Virus record (IMG/VR): IMGVR_UViG_3300008448_000784 | Location: 1-21,593 of that record | Direction: 5' to 3' (one strand) | DNA length: 21,593 nucleotides | Source: a virus | Notes under the pieces: generated by a model | The model's input: the letters and a program-made list of their open reading frames with translations, nothing else | What the model was told of the DNA's origin: nothing | Databases searched by the model: none | Shown here: one piece after another, positions 1 through 7,872 of the stretch | Position numbering within the stretch: the first letter of the stretch is position 1 | How the letters are laid out: the number at the start of each line of letters is the position of its first letter | Translations under genes and position numbers: made by a program

Positions 1-296
1 TTGTAGGCGCTTGTGCCAATATCGCCGAGGCCCAAGGCCAGAACACCGCCCGCAGCACCTGGCACAGCGCCAACGCCGGCGAAGGGCGCGCCCGCCATCG
101 CGCCCATGCCCGCAGCAGTCGCGTAGGGCAGCAGCGCGTTGGCGGCAACGCCGGCCACTTGCGTGGCTTTGTCCATACCCGTGCGCGGCGCTTTGGCTTG
201 CGGCGCGGTTACAAACTGAGCGTATGGATTCGGCGCGGTTTCAGGTGCCGGCGACGGCAAAAACTGAGCGTAAGGGTTTACAGGCTCTTTTGCCAT
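1..296 (-). CDS. Large internal virion/injection protein, N-terminus only
   Basis: The first 98 codons of a minus-strand gene that continues past the window's left edge. The ATG at 296-294 directly follows the TAA of the upstream gene (299-297), so the two are probably translationally coupled. The visible protein begins MAKEPVNPYAQF and carries the short motif NPYAQF twice, at residues 7-12 and 23-28, in a Pro/Ala-rich tail. A Gly/Ala-rich, mildly hydrophobic stretch follows (about residues 48-98). Position after two DNA-transfer-type genes suggests the last and largest ejection protein of a P22-like module (gp16 position). That role is inferred from gene order; no catalytic domain is visible in this fragment. 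Confidence 0.6.
   Translation of the reverse strand, partial: MAKEPVNPYAQFLPSPAPETAPNPYAQFVTAPQAKAPRTGMDKATQVAGVAANALLPYATAAGMGAMAGAPFAGVGAVPGAAGGVLALGLGDIGTSAY
213..272 (-). repeat. Direct repeat encoding two NPYAQF motifs
   Basis: The 12-base word aaactgagcgta occurs at 213-224 and again at 261-272, exactly 48 bases (16 codons) apart. A second word, cggcgcggtt, repeats at 201-210 and 231-240. The in-frame repeat gives two copies of Tyr-Ala-Gln-Phe, preceded by Asn-Pro, at the N-terminus of the partial protein. Confidence 0.75.
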
Positions 297-2117
297 TTAC
301 CGAACCTCCAACGCTTTTGCCGCCGCCCCCGCACCAAACACAGAGTCAAACAGTTTGCGTTCCGCCAGCGTGGGATTTTTGCGAAGCATCTGAACAGCGG
401 CGGTGGGCGGCGTTAAAACTGGCACGGTAGGCGTCTGGCGTCCAGCAGCCGATGGCGCGGCGGGTTGCGCCTTAGGCTCCATGCCCGCGCCGCGCAGAAG
501 GATCGGCAGCACGACATTTTTCCACGCCGCCGCCCGCACGTTAGCGGGTGTGTTTCCGTTGGAAATATCGGCCATAGTCCGCGCAATCAACCGAACGTCA
601 GCGTCGGAAATCTGCGCGCCTAACTTGCCCCTCAACTTTTCAAACGTCATGTTGTCGGCAATTGCACTAAGTTCGCCCAGCGCCGCCCGCCCCGGCGTAC
701 CTTTACCAGTCGCAGCGCCCATGATCTCAGAACCAATCATTTCCGCCGCGCCACTGGTGGACGCTTTAATCAGGTCTTCTACGCGGCTTGCGCCTGTTTC
801 GGCGTTGTACCCGATAATCGGCAGGACTTTGCGGAGTGCTTTTTGCGTGGCGGCTTCTGCAATTGTTTGGCCGCCAGCAGGCGCAGCAACAGGTGTGCGC
901 GCCACAGGCGCGACTGCGCGCTGCCCAGTTTCAAACTGACGCATAGCTGCTGCAACCGCGGGAACTTGCGCCGCAGTGATCGGCGCGTTCATGTCGATGC
1001 CGGTCTGCTGGGCAACGTATTTTTTGTAGTTGGCAACAGCCGCCGGCGGGTTCTCGCCGCCGGGAGGTGCGTAGCGGCTAACAATCTTGTTGATCGTATT
1101 GAAGCCCTTGCCGACGTAATCCTTGGCCAACAAGTTTTCCTGCGCGGCAGCACCCTCCTGCGGCGTGTTGAACGTAGCAAAGCCGCCGCTGGCGCCCGCA
1201 TAGCCGGGCTGCGAACGCGCGAACGCGCCGTCGCGGATTGCGCCGGGGTTGGTCTGGAGCGCCGTAGCCACTGGCGTAGCGCCGCCCGCTGTAGCCATAG
1301 GCGCGCCTCGCGGGGTGGCAATCGCAGCATTTACGGCGCGGGGGCCTGGTAGACCCTCAGTCGCAGCAGGCGCGGCTGCGTTCTGGATAGCGTAAGGCGA
1401 CACAACGCCGGTATCCGTCCGCGTGAGTGTGCGGGGCTGCGGAACCAGCCCCGCTCGCGCATCGCCGATCTCACCTTCTTGCGAAATGCCAGTTACGGGG
1501 TTGGTGTTGTAAAGCGTGTCACCAACGACGTTTTGCGTCATTTTGATTGGTTCTGGCGAAGCCGTGATCCGAAACAACTCTTTGCCAAAAGTAGGTGAGT
1601 TTGCGTTGTCGTCGATAAAGACTTTTGCATCACCGACTTGCTCGACTTTTATATTAGGCGCGACAAATTTAAGCGCGTTTCTTGCGCCGTCTGATTGCCC
1701 GATAAACTGCAACGTAAACACCTTGCGTTGGTTTAGGTCGGGCATTTTCGACAGTTGCGCTATAACGCCTTCATACTCGGCGGGATTCATGCCCACCGAC
1801 TTAAATGTTTCAACAGTTTGCGCCAAATTTGCATCGCTAGAATCGCGGAGAAGACCCACCAGACCAGTACCAACAGCTTCCACCCGCGCCTTAGCCCGTG
1901 CTTGGTCATCAGCGGCGATCTGACGCGCTTCGCCGCGCGCTGCGCGACCTTCAGCCGCCCGCGCAATTTCCATCGACTGCTGCTGCACCGCCGCCTGGCG
2001 TTCAGCAGCGCGCTGCTGCGACATCATGTTGATGAACTGCGCGCCCTGCTGGATTGCAGGCGCCAAGAAGTTGCCTTGCGGTGCGCGGGCTTGAAGGGCG
2101 ATTGCTTGGTTAGCCAT
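297..2117 (-). CDS. Internal virion (DNA ejection) protein with lysozyme-like-fold domain
   Basis: A 606-residue protein. The N-terminal 80 residues are Gln/Ala/Arg-rich and look helical (coiled-coil-like). A mixed alpha/beta part follows to about residue 240, then an Ala/Pro-rich linker. At about 288-398 is a recognisable domain with NPGAIRDG, GGFATFNTPQEG, NTINKIVSRYAP and YKKYVAQQTG. This pattern is common in phage structural proteins that are sometimes annotated as lytic or muramidase-like, but I see no certain catalytic residue. The C-terminal third is helical and Ala-rich. The ATG is preceded by AAGGA about eight bases upstream. It lies between a DNA-transfer-type gene and another large virion gene, so it is probably packaged and ejected (P22 gp20/gp16 position). 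The middle codes at lower GC than its flanks. Confidence 0.65.
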   Translation of the reverse strand: MANQAIALQARAPQGNFLAPAIQQGAQFINMMSQQRAAERQAAVQQQSMEIARAAEGRAARGEARQIAADDQARAKARVEAVGTGLVGLLRDSSDANLAQTVETFKSVGMNPAEYEGVIAQLSKMPDLNQRKVFTLQFIGQSDGARNALKFVAPNIKVEQVGDAKVFIDDNANSPTFGKELFRITASPEPIKMTQNVVGDTLYNTNPVTGISQEGEIGDARAGLVPQPRTLTRTDTGVVSPYAIQNAAAPAATEGLPGPRAVNAAIATPRGAPMATAGGATPVATALQTNPGAIRDGAFARSQPGYAGASGGFATFNTPQEGAAAQENLLAKDYVGKGFNTINKIVSRYAPPGGENPPAAVANYKKYVAQQTGIDMNAPITAAQVPAVAAAMRQFETGQRAVAPVARTPVAAPAGGQTIAEAATQKALRKVLPIIGYNAETGASRVEDLIKASTSGAAEMIGSEIMGAATGKGTPGRAALGELSAIADNMTFEKLRGKLGAQISDADVRLIARTMADISNGNTPANVRAAAWKNVVLPILLRGAGMEPKAQPAAPSAAGRQTPTVPVLTPPTAAVQMLRKNPTLAERKLFDSVFGAGAAAKALEVR

Positions 2118-2130
2118 TGTCCGTCCTTAG

Positions 2131-3114
2131 TTAACCGCCGATGCCACGGTACGCGCCCGCTGGGATAGGTGACATATTGTTTATAACTCCGCCGGGAGTG
2201 CGGCCCCCAAAGCCGCCCGGCGCGCCTTGATTAAGATAGTTCATCTGCGCTTGCATCAGCGGGTATGACGCCGCCGCTTGGCCGATGCTGCTGAGTGCGC
2301 CGCCCAGCGCGTTGGCCTGCCCAACGTAACCAGACGCGCGGGCCTGACCAACACCCAAAATGTTGCCTTGTTCGTTCTGGCTTGACTGACCGATATTACC
2401 CGTCATGACGTTAGTCGCCGACTGCCCCGCACCCATCAGCGACTGAAGCGGGTTCAGGCGCGCGGCGCGTTCGATCTGGTAGCGGTTGAAGGCGTTGCCA
2501 TACTCTTGGCTGGCCAAGTCCTGCCCGAACCGCTGGATGCCCTTCAGCGTGCCACCTGACAGCAAACCGCCGCGCGCGGCTGCGCTGCGCTCCAGCGCCT
2601 TCATACCCTCCGCTTGGCGGAAGGCGTAGCCTGGATCAGCTTGGAACTGTTCCGTACCAAACGGGCGGGCCAAACTGCCAAATTCAGACGGCGGTGCGCC
2701 GGCGGCAGGCGTAGGCGCTGCTACCGGGTTTTGGGCGGCGTATTGTTCGATGTCAGGAACGAAGTTGCCTTCGGCGTCCGTATACACCGTGGTTGGCTCA
2801 CCCCCAAGGATGGCAGGAATGTTGACCGCGCGCAGACCGTAGGCACTAGGGTTCTGGCGTACATCTACCGTCGCGCCGCCGGCTGAAGGCGGCGTTCCCA
2901 GCCCCAGCAAATTCATTATCTGCGCTTGCGCGGTCATCCCGCCTTGGCGGAACGGTTCTTGCAGCCCGATCTGGCGCTCCAACATCCGTTCGTTAGCTGT
3001 CTGCGCTTCGCGGGCGGCCTCTGCTTGCACGCGCCCAGCCTTCTTGGCGCCGCCGGCTGCGATTAGACCGCCACCCAAGGAGGCAACGCCGCCAATTACT
3101 GCTGCTGCAACCAT
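2131..3114 (-). CDS. DNA transfer (injection) protein, P22 gp7-like position
   Basis: A 327-residue protein. The N-terminus (about residues 1-25) is a Gly/Ala-rich hydrophobic segment followed by a basic helix (GGAKKAGRVQAEAAREAQ), as in phage proteins that enter the cell envelope during DNA ejection. The centre (about 145-215) has the conserved phage pattern FQADPGYAFR, EGMKALERSAAARG, LLSGGTLKGIQRFGQ and ASQEYGNAFNRY, which I know from proteins annotated as phage DNA transfer proteins. The C-terminal part is Gly/Ser/Ala/Gln-rich and low in complexity. The gene starts one base after the stop of the acetyltransferase gene and ends 13 bases before the next ejection-type gene. Family assignment rests on these motifs and on gene order. 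Confidence 0.65.
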   Translation of the reverse strand: MVAAAVIGGVASLGGGLIAAGGAKKAGRVQAEAAREAQTANERMLERQIGLQEPFRQGGMTAQAQIMNLLGLGTPPSAGGATVDVRQNPSAYGLRAVNIPAILGGEPTTVYTDAEGNFVPDIEQYAAQNPVAAPTPAAGAPPSEFGSLARPFGTEQFQADPGYAFRQAEGMKALERSAAARGGLLSGGTLKGIQRFGQDLASQEYGNAFNRYQIERAARLNPLQSLMGAGQSATNVMTGNIGQSSQNEQGNILGVGQARASGYVGQANALGGALSSIGQAAASYPLMQAQMNYLNQGAPGGFGGRTPGGVINNMSPIPAGAYRGIGG

Positions 3115-3115
3115 G

Positions 3116-3571
3116 TCAGTCTCCGATCCACTTTGAATAATATGTTTCCACCGGCTCCATCTTCAAAAACTGGAACAGCCGCGAAGCGTCCTTATGGAGT
3201 TTAGAACCGTAAAACATACGATGCACACCCCGTCTTTTAGCCTCTTTTTCGACTTCGCGAAAGAGCCTCACGCTGCCAAAACCGCCGCGGACATCTGGGT
3301 GCGTCCAAAAAATATCCATCGTGAGCGTCAGGCACGTTTGGTAGTGCAAGCCTGGAGCTACAAAACCTATGAAATATCCAACCAATCGCCCCGCTTCGCG
3401 CAGCGTTACAACCATAACGCTGCCTGCGGCGTCTCGCGCAGCGTACACGTCGTACTGCGGATCAAGCGGAACTTTGTCTTTGTTTAGTGCCAGTTCCTCC
3501 CAATGCAAAGGCAGCAACGGCTGCGCCTCTTGGATAAACGAACCCCATTCCTCAACCTGTGCGGTCAGCAT
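3116..3571 (-). CDS. GNAT-family N-acetyltransferase
   Basis: A 151-residue protein of typical GNAT size. The family core is visible: a beta-strand and turn VVTLREAGRLVGYFIGF (about 54-70), then strand 4 and the acetyl-CoA pyrophosphate loop DIFWTHPDVRGGFGS (about 86-100, RGGFGS standing for the usual R/Q-x-x-G-x-G/A), then the long helix VRLFREVEKEAKRRG. The C-terminal part LFQFLKMEPVETYYSKWIG matches the usual end of the fold. It should transfer an acetyl group from acetyl-CoA to an amine; the substrate cannot be read from sequence. The start codon overlaps the stop of the hydroxylase gene by one base (TAATG), so the two enzymes are probably made together. It is an accessory gene inside the structural module. 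Confidence 0.8.
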   Translation of the reverse strand: MLTAQVEEWGSFIQEAQPLLPLHWEELALNKDKVPLDPQYDVYAARDAAGSVMVVTLREAGRLVGYFIGFVAPGLHYQTCLTLTMDIFWTHPDVRGGFGSVRLFREVEKEAKRRGVHRMFYGSKLHKDASRLFQFLKMEPVETYYSKWIGD

Positions 3572-4113
3572 TACGCGCTCCTGATGTCAACGATGCAGAC
3601 GATCCTATCATCTGCACTGTTGTTTACAACAGAATGTTTTACGCGGTTGTCAACCCACCACACGTCGCCTTTGCGAAAACCAACAGTTTCATCGCCGCTG
3701 TGGAACAGCGCGCCAGGCAACGATTGAAGCACGATCTGGTAGCGCGTATAAAACTCAGCCGGCGCGCCTTGATCAATGTGCGGCGTAATCTGTCCGCCCG
3801 GCGGCAGTTTGGTCACTATGCACCGGCCAAGCTGGACACCATCAACGCGGTGGAGCAAATCCAGCACCAATCGGCGTAGCGAAGGAAGGGCGCCCCACGC
3901 GGGATACGGCACGGTCTGTATGTCATTAATTACGCCGTTAGGGTCTTTAGGTATATCGTTAAACCACAACCAAATGTCGCTTACGTCGGCGTGCGCGGTG
4001 CCGGGGTGGCGGGTGCGAAGCGTGTTTTGATCCCAAAGATGCGGCTGGGTAGCCAGTTCCCGCAACGCTGGCGTAACATCTACGTTTTCCGCCAGTTTTA
4101 GGAAGTGCAACAT
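3571..4113 (-). CDS. Aspartyl/asparaginyl beta-hydroxylase-like 2OG-Fe(II) oxygenase
   Basis: A 180-residue protein. The Fe(II)-binding triad can be placed as His112-x-Asp114 (motif PHIDQG) and His160 (VKHSVVN), with Arg170 (SADDRI) as the likely 2-oxoglutarate ligand. PGALFHSGDETVGFRKGDVWWVDN lies between them, the usual strand pattern of the double-stranded beta-helix core. This is the layout of the aspartyl/asparaginyl beta-hydroxylase family, which uses oxygen and 2-oxoglutarate to hydroxylate a side chain. The substrate is unknown; a virion protein, a host protein or a small molecule are all possible. It is coupled to the gene before it (TAATG at 4111-4115) and to the acetyltransferase after it (same overlap at 3569-3573). 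Confidence 0.8.
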   Translation of the reverse strand: MLHFLKLAENVDVTPALRELATQPHLWDQNTLRTRHPGTAHADVSDIWLWFNDIPKDPNGVINDIQTVPYPAWGALPSLRRLVLDLLHRVDGVQLGRCIVTKLPPGGQITPHIDQGAPAEFYTRYQIVLQSLPGALFHSGDETVGFRKGDVWWVDNRVKHSVVNNSADDRIVCIVDIRSA

Positions 4114-4448
4114 TAGCTCACCAAACGGCCCGACGCGCGGATGTTGATCGCCGACGCCGTGCCAGCGATGGTCGAGATGAAGCCGTTGTTGGGCAGCACA
4201 TGGCCGACCAGTTCCGGGAAGGTGTAGGTTTCAGCCGGCTGGAGCGTCTTGGTCTTGACGATCAAGTTGTCGTTGCCGGCGCTGCCCGCGGCGGTGATCA
4301 GGTTGACGCTGATCGTCGCCGCCGAGGCGCTGTAGTTGGTCGCCGTGAACTTGTCGATGATCGTCTGCACACCGTTCGAGATGTACTGCGTCGTCTGCGT
4401 GTTCTCGGCGGTCTTGGCCGGGATGATGTTACTGATGTTGACAGCCAT
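4113..4448 (-). CDS. Small beta-rich virion-associated protein, function unknown
   Basis: A 111-residue protein beginning MAVNISNIIPAKTAE. Alternating Ser/Thr/Val/Ile-rich strands (TNYSASAATISVNLI, LIVKTKTLQPAETYTF, GFISTIAGTASAINIRASG) suggest a small beta-sandwich, as in phage decoration or tail-associated proteins. A strong Shine-Dalgarno site (GGAGGG, 4453-4458) lies four bases before the ATG, so it may be made in quantity. It follows the tailspike and overlaps the hydroxylase gene by one base. Similar short proteins occur in many phage structural regions, but I know of no established function. Confidence 0.7.
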   Translation of the reverse strand: MAVNISNIIPAKTAENTQTTQYISNGVQTIIDKFTATNYSASAATISVNLITAAGSAGNDNLIVKTKTLQPAETYTFPELVGHVLPNNGFISTIAGTASAINIRASGRLVS

Positions 4449-4452
4449 GATG

Positions 4453-4458
4453 CCCTCC
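4453..4458 (-). promoter_or_regulatory. Strong Shine-Dalgarno site for the 111-residue protein
   Basis: GGAGGG on the minus strand, four bases from the ATG at 4448-4446, in the 14-base gap after the tailspike stop. It is among the strongest ribosome-binding matches in the window and supports this start. Confidence 0.6.
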
Positions 4459-4462
4459 GAAC

Positions 4463-6376
4463 TTACGCCGTGATGCCGGTCACAAAGACACCGGCACCGC
4501 TAGTGCCAGCGACGCCCGCCGTCGTGTAGTATCCTGGTGATGTGATCGCCACGCTGTTGATCTGCACCTTGTTTGTCGCGCCACCGCTGATGGCGGCTGA
4601 GTTAAACAGGGTGGGGTCGATGGTTGCGCGGTTCAACGCCGTGCCGACGCTAAACACGCCTTGGCCAAATTTGGTCGCAGCGCCATCCACAACCGGTGCG
4701 ATAAAGCAGTCAACAGCAGAGTTGATGTTTACCGCTGCCGATCCGCCGTTACCCGTGTTCGGGTTGTTGATCGTAGCGCGGACTTCGCAGCCTGCCGATC
4801 CGCCGTCGATGACAACCGGGTTGTAAAAATCTTCAACAATGGTGTTGCTGCTAACGCGCACGTTTGATTGCCCGCTGATGTAGATGCCGTAGTTGGTGGT
4901 GCCTGTGCCGCTCAAAAGCTGGATACCGCCGCCAATAGAGACGGAACCAGCGTTTGAGCTTCCTGTCAGCCAAATACCCTTACCGGTGGCCCCCGTGTCG
5001 TTGACCTGCGCGTAACCGCCATCAATAGTGACCATACCCATATCGTTAAGCGCGTTTATGTAAATGCCGTTCTGGCTGCACTGATCCAAAACGCAGTCGC
5101 GGATATGCAAGTTGAGCCGGCTGGCCCCAGAGTTTGCACCAGTTCCATCAACGAGAATGCCGGTGTGCATAGCGGAAGTTTCAAACTTGTCGATGAACAT
5201 ATCCGAGAAGTTGCCGTTTGTGTAGAAGCCTGTCGGGTTGACCAGCACCGGAGCGCCGCCAATGTTGACGCTGCACCGGTTCATAAACAGCGACGGGTTG
5301 CCGCCGGTCAAAATCGCGGGGATGCCTTGCGCCCAGAACCCACGGAAAAAGTCGTTCAGGCCGCCGTAAGAATTTGACCGAAAAACGGCGCAATCATCAA
5401 ACTTGGTGTAGACGGTGCCGTACAGGTAGAAACCGATGATCGGCTCCCACGCAGCAAGATTTTTGAACTGGCAGCTGAGAACGTAGTTGATAAGCCACGC
5501 CTTGACCGCGGTGCTTTCGCTGCCCGATGCAGGCGGCGTCAACGCCGCAGCCCACCGCGCGCAGACGTTTTCAACCGTGATGTTGCGGAAGTAAAAACTG
5601 GTGCCGCCGCCGGGAGGGCTGTCGGGGCCGACCTGAATGACGTTAGCCGCCGTATCAAGAGACAGCACGCGGGTGCCAGTGCCAGTGTTGTAGCCGTCTG
5701 ACATGACGCCGCCGCGCACCGTGCGGTACTGGGTCTGGATTTTCCAAGTGCTGCTGATCCAGTAATCTGCGGTCTGCAAATTAGTGACCGGACACAGCAC
5801 AACGCACGCCTGGAGCGCAGCCAAGTTAGCTGCAGGAACACCACCAGAGTTTGAGTTTACGACAGCGCCGAACCACTCCGGGTAGCCGTTGATGTTGTCC
5901 CACTCGCGCTCCCAGTAGAAGTTGGCGGTGTTGGACGCAACGTAGATGCCCTGAAGCGGATCGCTTGGCGCGGTGCCTGCGCGGCAGATAAAGATGCCTT
6001 CGCGGCCAAGGGTGTTCACAAACACAATGTCGCCGGCAGCCGGCAGGATGGCGGGAAGGTTGGCGATGGTGGTCGTGGTAAACGACGCGATGCCTGGGAT
6101 GTTGTCCATCGTCCACAGCAGAATGTCGGTCGATGTGGTCAGCACAAACTTGTATGTGGTGTTGTTATCCAGCCACACCTGTGACGGCGGGCGCCCGGCT
6201 GAGTTCAGGATGATTGGGTTGGGGTTAGCTGTCACGCCGCTGATAGACGTGTAAGTCGGTGCCGGCGTCGATGTGCCTGCGGCGTAGGTATACAGCTTGC
6301 CGCCCGACAGCGGATCGCCGTTGTTGTCAAAAAATTGCCACCCAGCGCCGCCGAGAGATGAAAGATTAACAGCCAT
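4463..6376 (-). CDS. Tailspike with N-terminal virion-binding domain and beta-helix
   Basis: A 637-residue protein when started at the ATG at 6376, which has GAAGG about eight bases upstream. A longer in-frame start at 6454 adds 26 residues that do not look like tailspike and would overlap the upstream gene. Residues 8-95 (GGAGWQFFDNNGDPLSGGKLY, then PIILNSAGRPPSQVWLDNNTTYKFVL) resemble the head-binding domain of P22-type tailspikes. NGYPEWFGAV (about 160-170) marks the usual entry to the catalytic body. From about 230 to 560 short Gly/Asn-rich rungs (IRDCVLDQCSQNGIYI, VTIDGGYAQV, GIYISGQSNVRVSSNTI) fit a right-handed parallel beta-helix of the pectate-lyase type. It probably recognises and may cleave a host surface polysaccharide. 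Substrate and catalytic residues cannot be assigned. Confidence 0.8.
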   Translation of the reverse strand: MAVNLSSLGGAGWQFFDNNGDPLSGGKLYTYAAGTSTPAPTYTSISGVTANPNPIILNSAGRPPSQVWLDNNTTYKFVLTTSTDILLWTMDNIPGIASFTTTTIANLPAILPAAGDIVFVNTLGREGIFICRAGTAPSDPLQGIYVASNTANFYWEREWDNINGYPEWFGAVVNSNSGGVPAANLAALQACVVLCPVTNLQTADYWISSTWKIQTQYRTVRGGVMSDGYNTGTGTRVLSLDTAANVIQVGPDSPPGGGTSFYFRNITVENVCARWAAALTPPASGSESTAVKAWLINYVLSCQFKNLAAWEPIIGFYLYGTVYTKFDDCAVFRSNSYGGLNDFFRGFWAQGIPAILTGGNPSLFMNRCSVNIGGAPVLVNPTGFYTNGNFSDMFIDKFETSAMHTGILVDGTGANSGASRLNLHIRDCVLDQCSQNGIYINALNDMGMVTIDGGYAQVNDTGATGKGIWLTGSSNAGSVSIGGGIQLLSGTGTTNYGIYISGQSNVRVSSNTIVEDFYNPVVIDGGSAGCEVRATINNPNTGNGGSAAVNINSAVDCFIAPVVDGAATKFGQGVFSVGTALNRATIDPTLFNSAAISGGATNKVQINSVAITSPGYYTTAGVAGTSGAGVFVTGITA

Positions 6377-6450
6377 TACCAATCCTTCTGTTGTGCGGGC
6401 CGGCGCGTAGCGCGATAATAGGCGACAAAGGCATTTTTGTAAATTCCCGA

Positions 6451-7872
6451 TCACAGCCGGGTGGTGGAGTAGCAGTACTGACGCCAGAACCCGCCGCCGT
6501 CGCAGAACGCAAAGAACGTCCCGTCGTTAGGCAGCGTTGTACCGAAGTCAGAACCACCTGGAGCGGATAGCGTGACGTTGCCGCCGCTGACGTTTGAAAT
6601 GGCAAAACCTTCGCCACTGGCGAACCCCGTCGCGGGAAACGTGATGGTAATGCCTGATGTCGTGATGACGATGTTTGTGCCGCTGTCCGCAGCGCCAAGC
6701 GTTTTTGTCGCTGTAATGACGTTCTGGCCGTTTGAGCGGATACCCGGCTTGTTTGACAGATCGGCAAACGAGCCGGACGTGGCCACAGTTGCCAATCCCG
6801 TAACATCGCTGGCAGGAATAGATGGCACCGCAATCGTAACGCTTCCCGCGCCATTTGTAATCGTGACGTTTGCGCCAGCGGTTAGGGTATTGTTCTCCCA
6901 ACGCTGTTGCACCGCGTCATAGATCAGCACTTGGCCCGAAACCGGCGTTCCTGTGCCGTTGATGTATACGTCCTGCAATTCGCCAAGGCGTTCGCTCTGG
7001 ATCATACGCACAAAGATCGAACCAGCACCGCCCGATGCAGCGTTAACAACCACAGCCACAGGCACGTGGATGTTGGGCGCTACAGGCTCGATGTTTGTCC
7101 ATGTGCCGGGCGTTGCGGGGTCGAAGTACAGCAAGTCGCCGTCTGTCCACGTCTCGCCGTAAGGAGTGCCGGTTGTGTTAAAGCCGCGCACAAGACCAAA
7201 GTTAGCGATGTAGCCAAAATCGTTATTGGCGACGGTCTGCGTTGTGACGCCCATCATATATTCAGGTGGTACACTGCCGTCAGCCACAGCCAAGCCAAAC
7301 GTCAGTTTGCCAGATGCGCCCACAACCCCGGTAAACATGACCGGTGTGCCGATGGGTATCGACGAGCCGCTGGTGTTTTTGGCGTAATACAGTGACTCTT
7401 GACCGACTTGCAACACTGCGCCGCCGTAAAGGCCAAGGTCAAGAGTGCCGTCATCTACGTTCCACGCAGTGACACCAGGATTGTACACCACGGGCGGTGA
7501 TGGTGCGGTAGAGTACCCGATAAAACGCGCGTTGTCCTGCTGGACAGAGGCCATCGTGCCAAGCGGTGGCTGCGGGCTGACACCAAACGCCTGCGAAAGA
7601 TCGTCAACCGTTTCGCTCAAAGATGAAACCGCCGATGATGCGTCTGGAGTGGTCTGCACTTCCTGCGCCAGCGACGCCAACATAGCGTCGTATGATGTTA
7701 GCAGCGACGACGTATCAGGCGCGGTTCCGACTTCCTGCTGGCTGGTTTCCGTTGCGGTCAACAACGAAAGAAAAAACCGATACCACTCGCGGCTGATTGC
7801 GCCCGACCGCTCGTCGATCAGCGCGACGCGCGGCGGCGTAAGCTGCGTCGGGTTAAGCGGCGCGAGTGCCAT
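6451..7872 (-). CDS. Tail fibre/needle-like protein
   Basis: A 473-residue protein starting with TGATG overlap on the gp10-like gene. The N-terminus (MALAPLNPTQLTPPRVALID, then SREWYRFFLSLL) is a familiar phage tail-protein leader and is followed by a Ser/Thr/Ala-rich helical segment (about 37-95). A beta-rich domain follows at about 155-290 (YYAKNTSGSSIPIGTPVMFTG, DGDLLYFDPATPGTW). Fibre-like repeats come next (about 320-400: SGQVLIYDAVQQRW, GANVTITNGAGSVTI, DVTGLATVATSGSFADLSNK), then a C-terminal domain with many Gly and aromatic residues. Its place after gp10 is that of the P22 tail needle gp26. Domain content looks more like a fibre or hub carrying a beta-structured tip, so the exact role is open. 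Confidence 0.65.
   Translation of the reverse strand: MALAPLNPTQLTPPRVALIDERSGAISREWYRFFLSLLTATETSQQEVGTAPDTSSLLTSYDAMLASLAQEVQTTPDASSAVSSLSETVDDLSQAFGVSPQPPLGTMASVQQDNARFIGYSTAPSPPVVYNPGVTAWNVDDGTLDLGLYGGAVLQVGQESLYYAKNTSGSSIPIGTPVMFTGVVGASGKLTFGLAVADGSVPPEYMMGVTTQTVANNDFGYIANFGLVRGFNTTGTPYGETWTDGDLLYFDPATPGTWTNIEPVAPNIHVPVAVVVNAASGGAGSIFVRMIQSERLGELQDVYINGTGTPVSGQVLIYDAVQQRWENNTLTAGANVTITNGAGSVTIAVPSIPASDVTGLATVATSGSFADLSNKPGIRSNGQNVITATKTLGAADSGTNIVITTSGITITFPATGFASGEGFAISNVSGGNVTLSAPGGSDFGTTLPNDGTFFAFCDGGGFWRQYCYSTTRL

Noticed and set aside
3116-4113. The hydroxylase and acetyltransferase as an anti-defence or toxin system
   Set aside because: Neither protein shows features of known anti-defence or toxin families; only the enzyme folds are supported, so no such role is claimed.
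6406-6416. Short palindrome gcgc-gta-gcgc in the gap before the tailspike
   Set aside because: Only four pairs and a tiny loop with no T-run; not enough to call a terminator or operator.
6377-6454. N-terminal extension of the tailspike to 6454 (26 residues), and a 22-codon frame MPLSPIIALRAG... in the same gap
   Set aside because: The extension overlaps the upstream gene, lacks family similarity, and a good ribosome site precedes the ATG at 6376. The mini-frame has no ribosome site I trust and no similarity I recognise.
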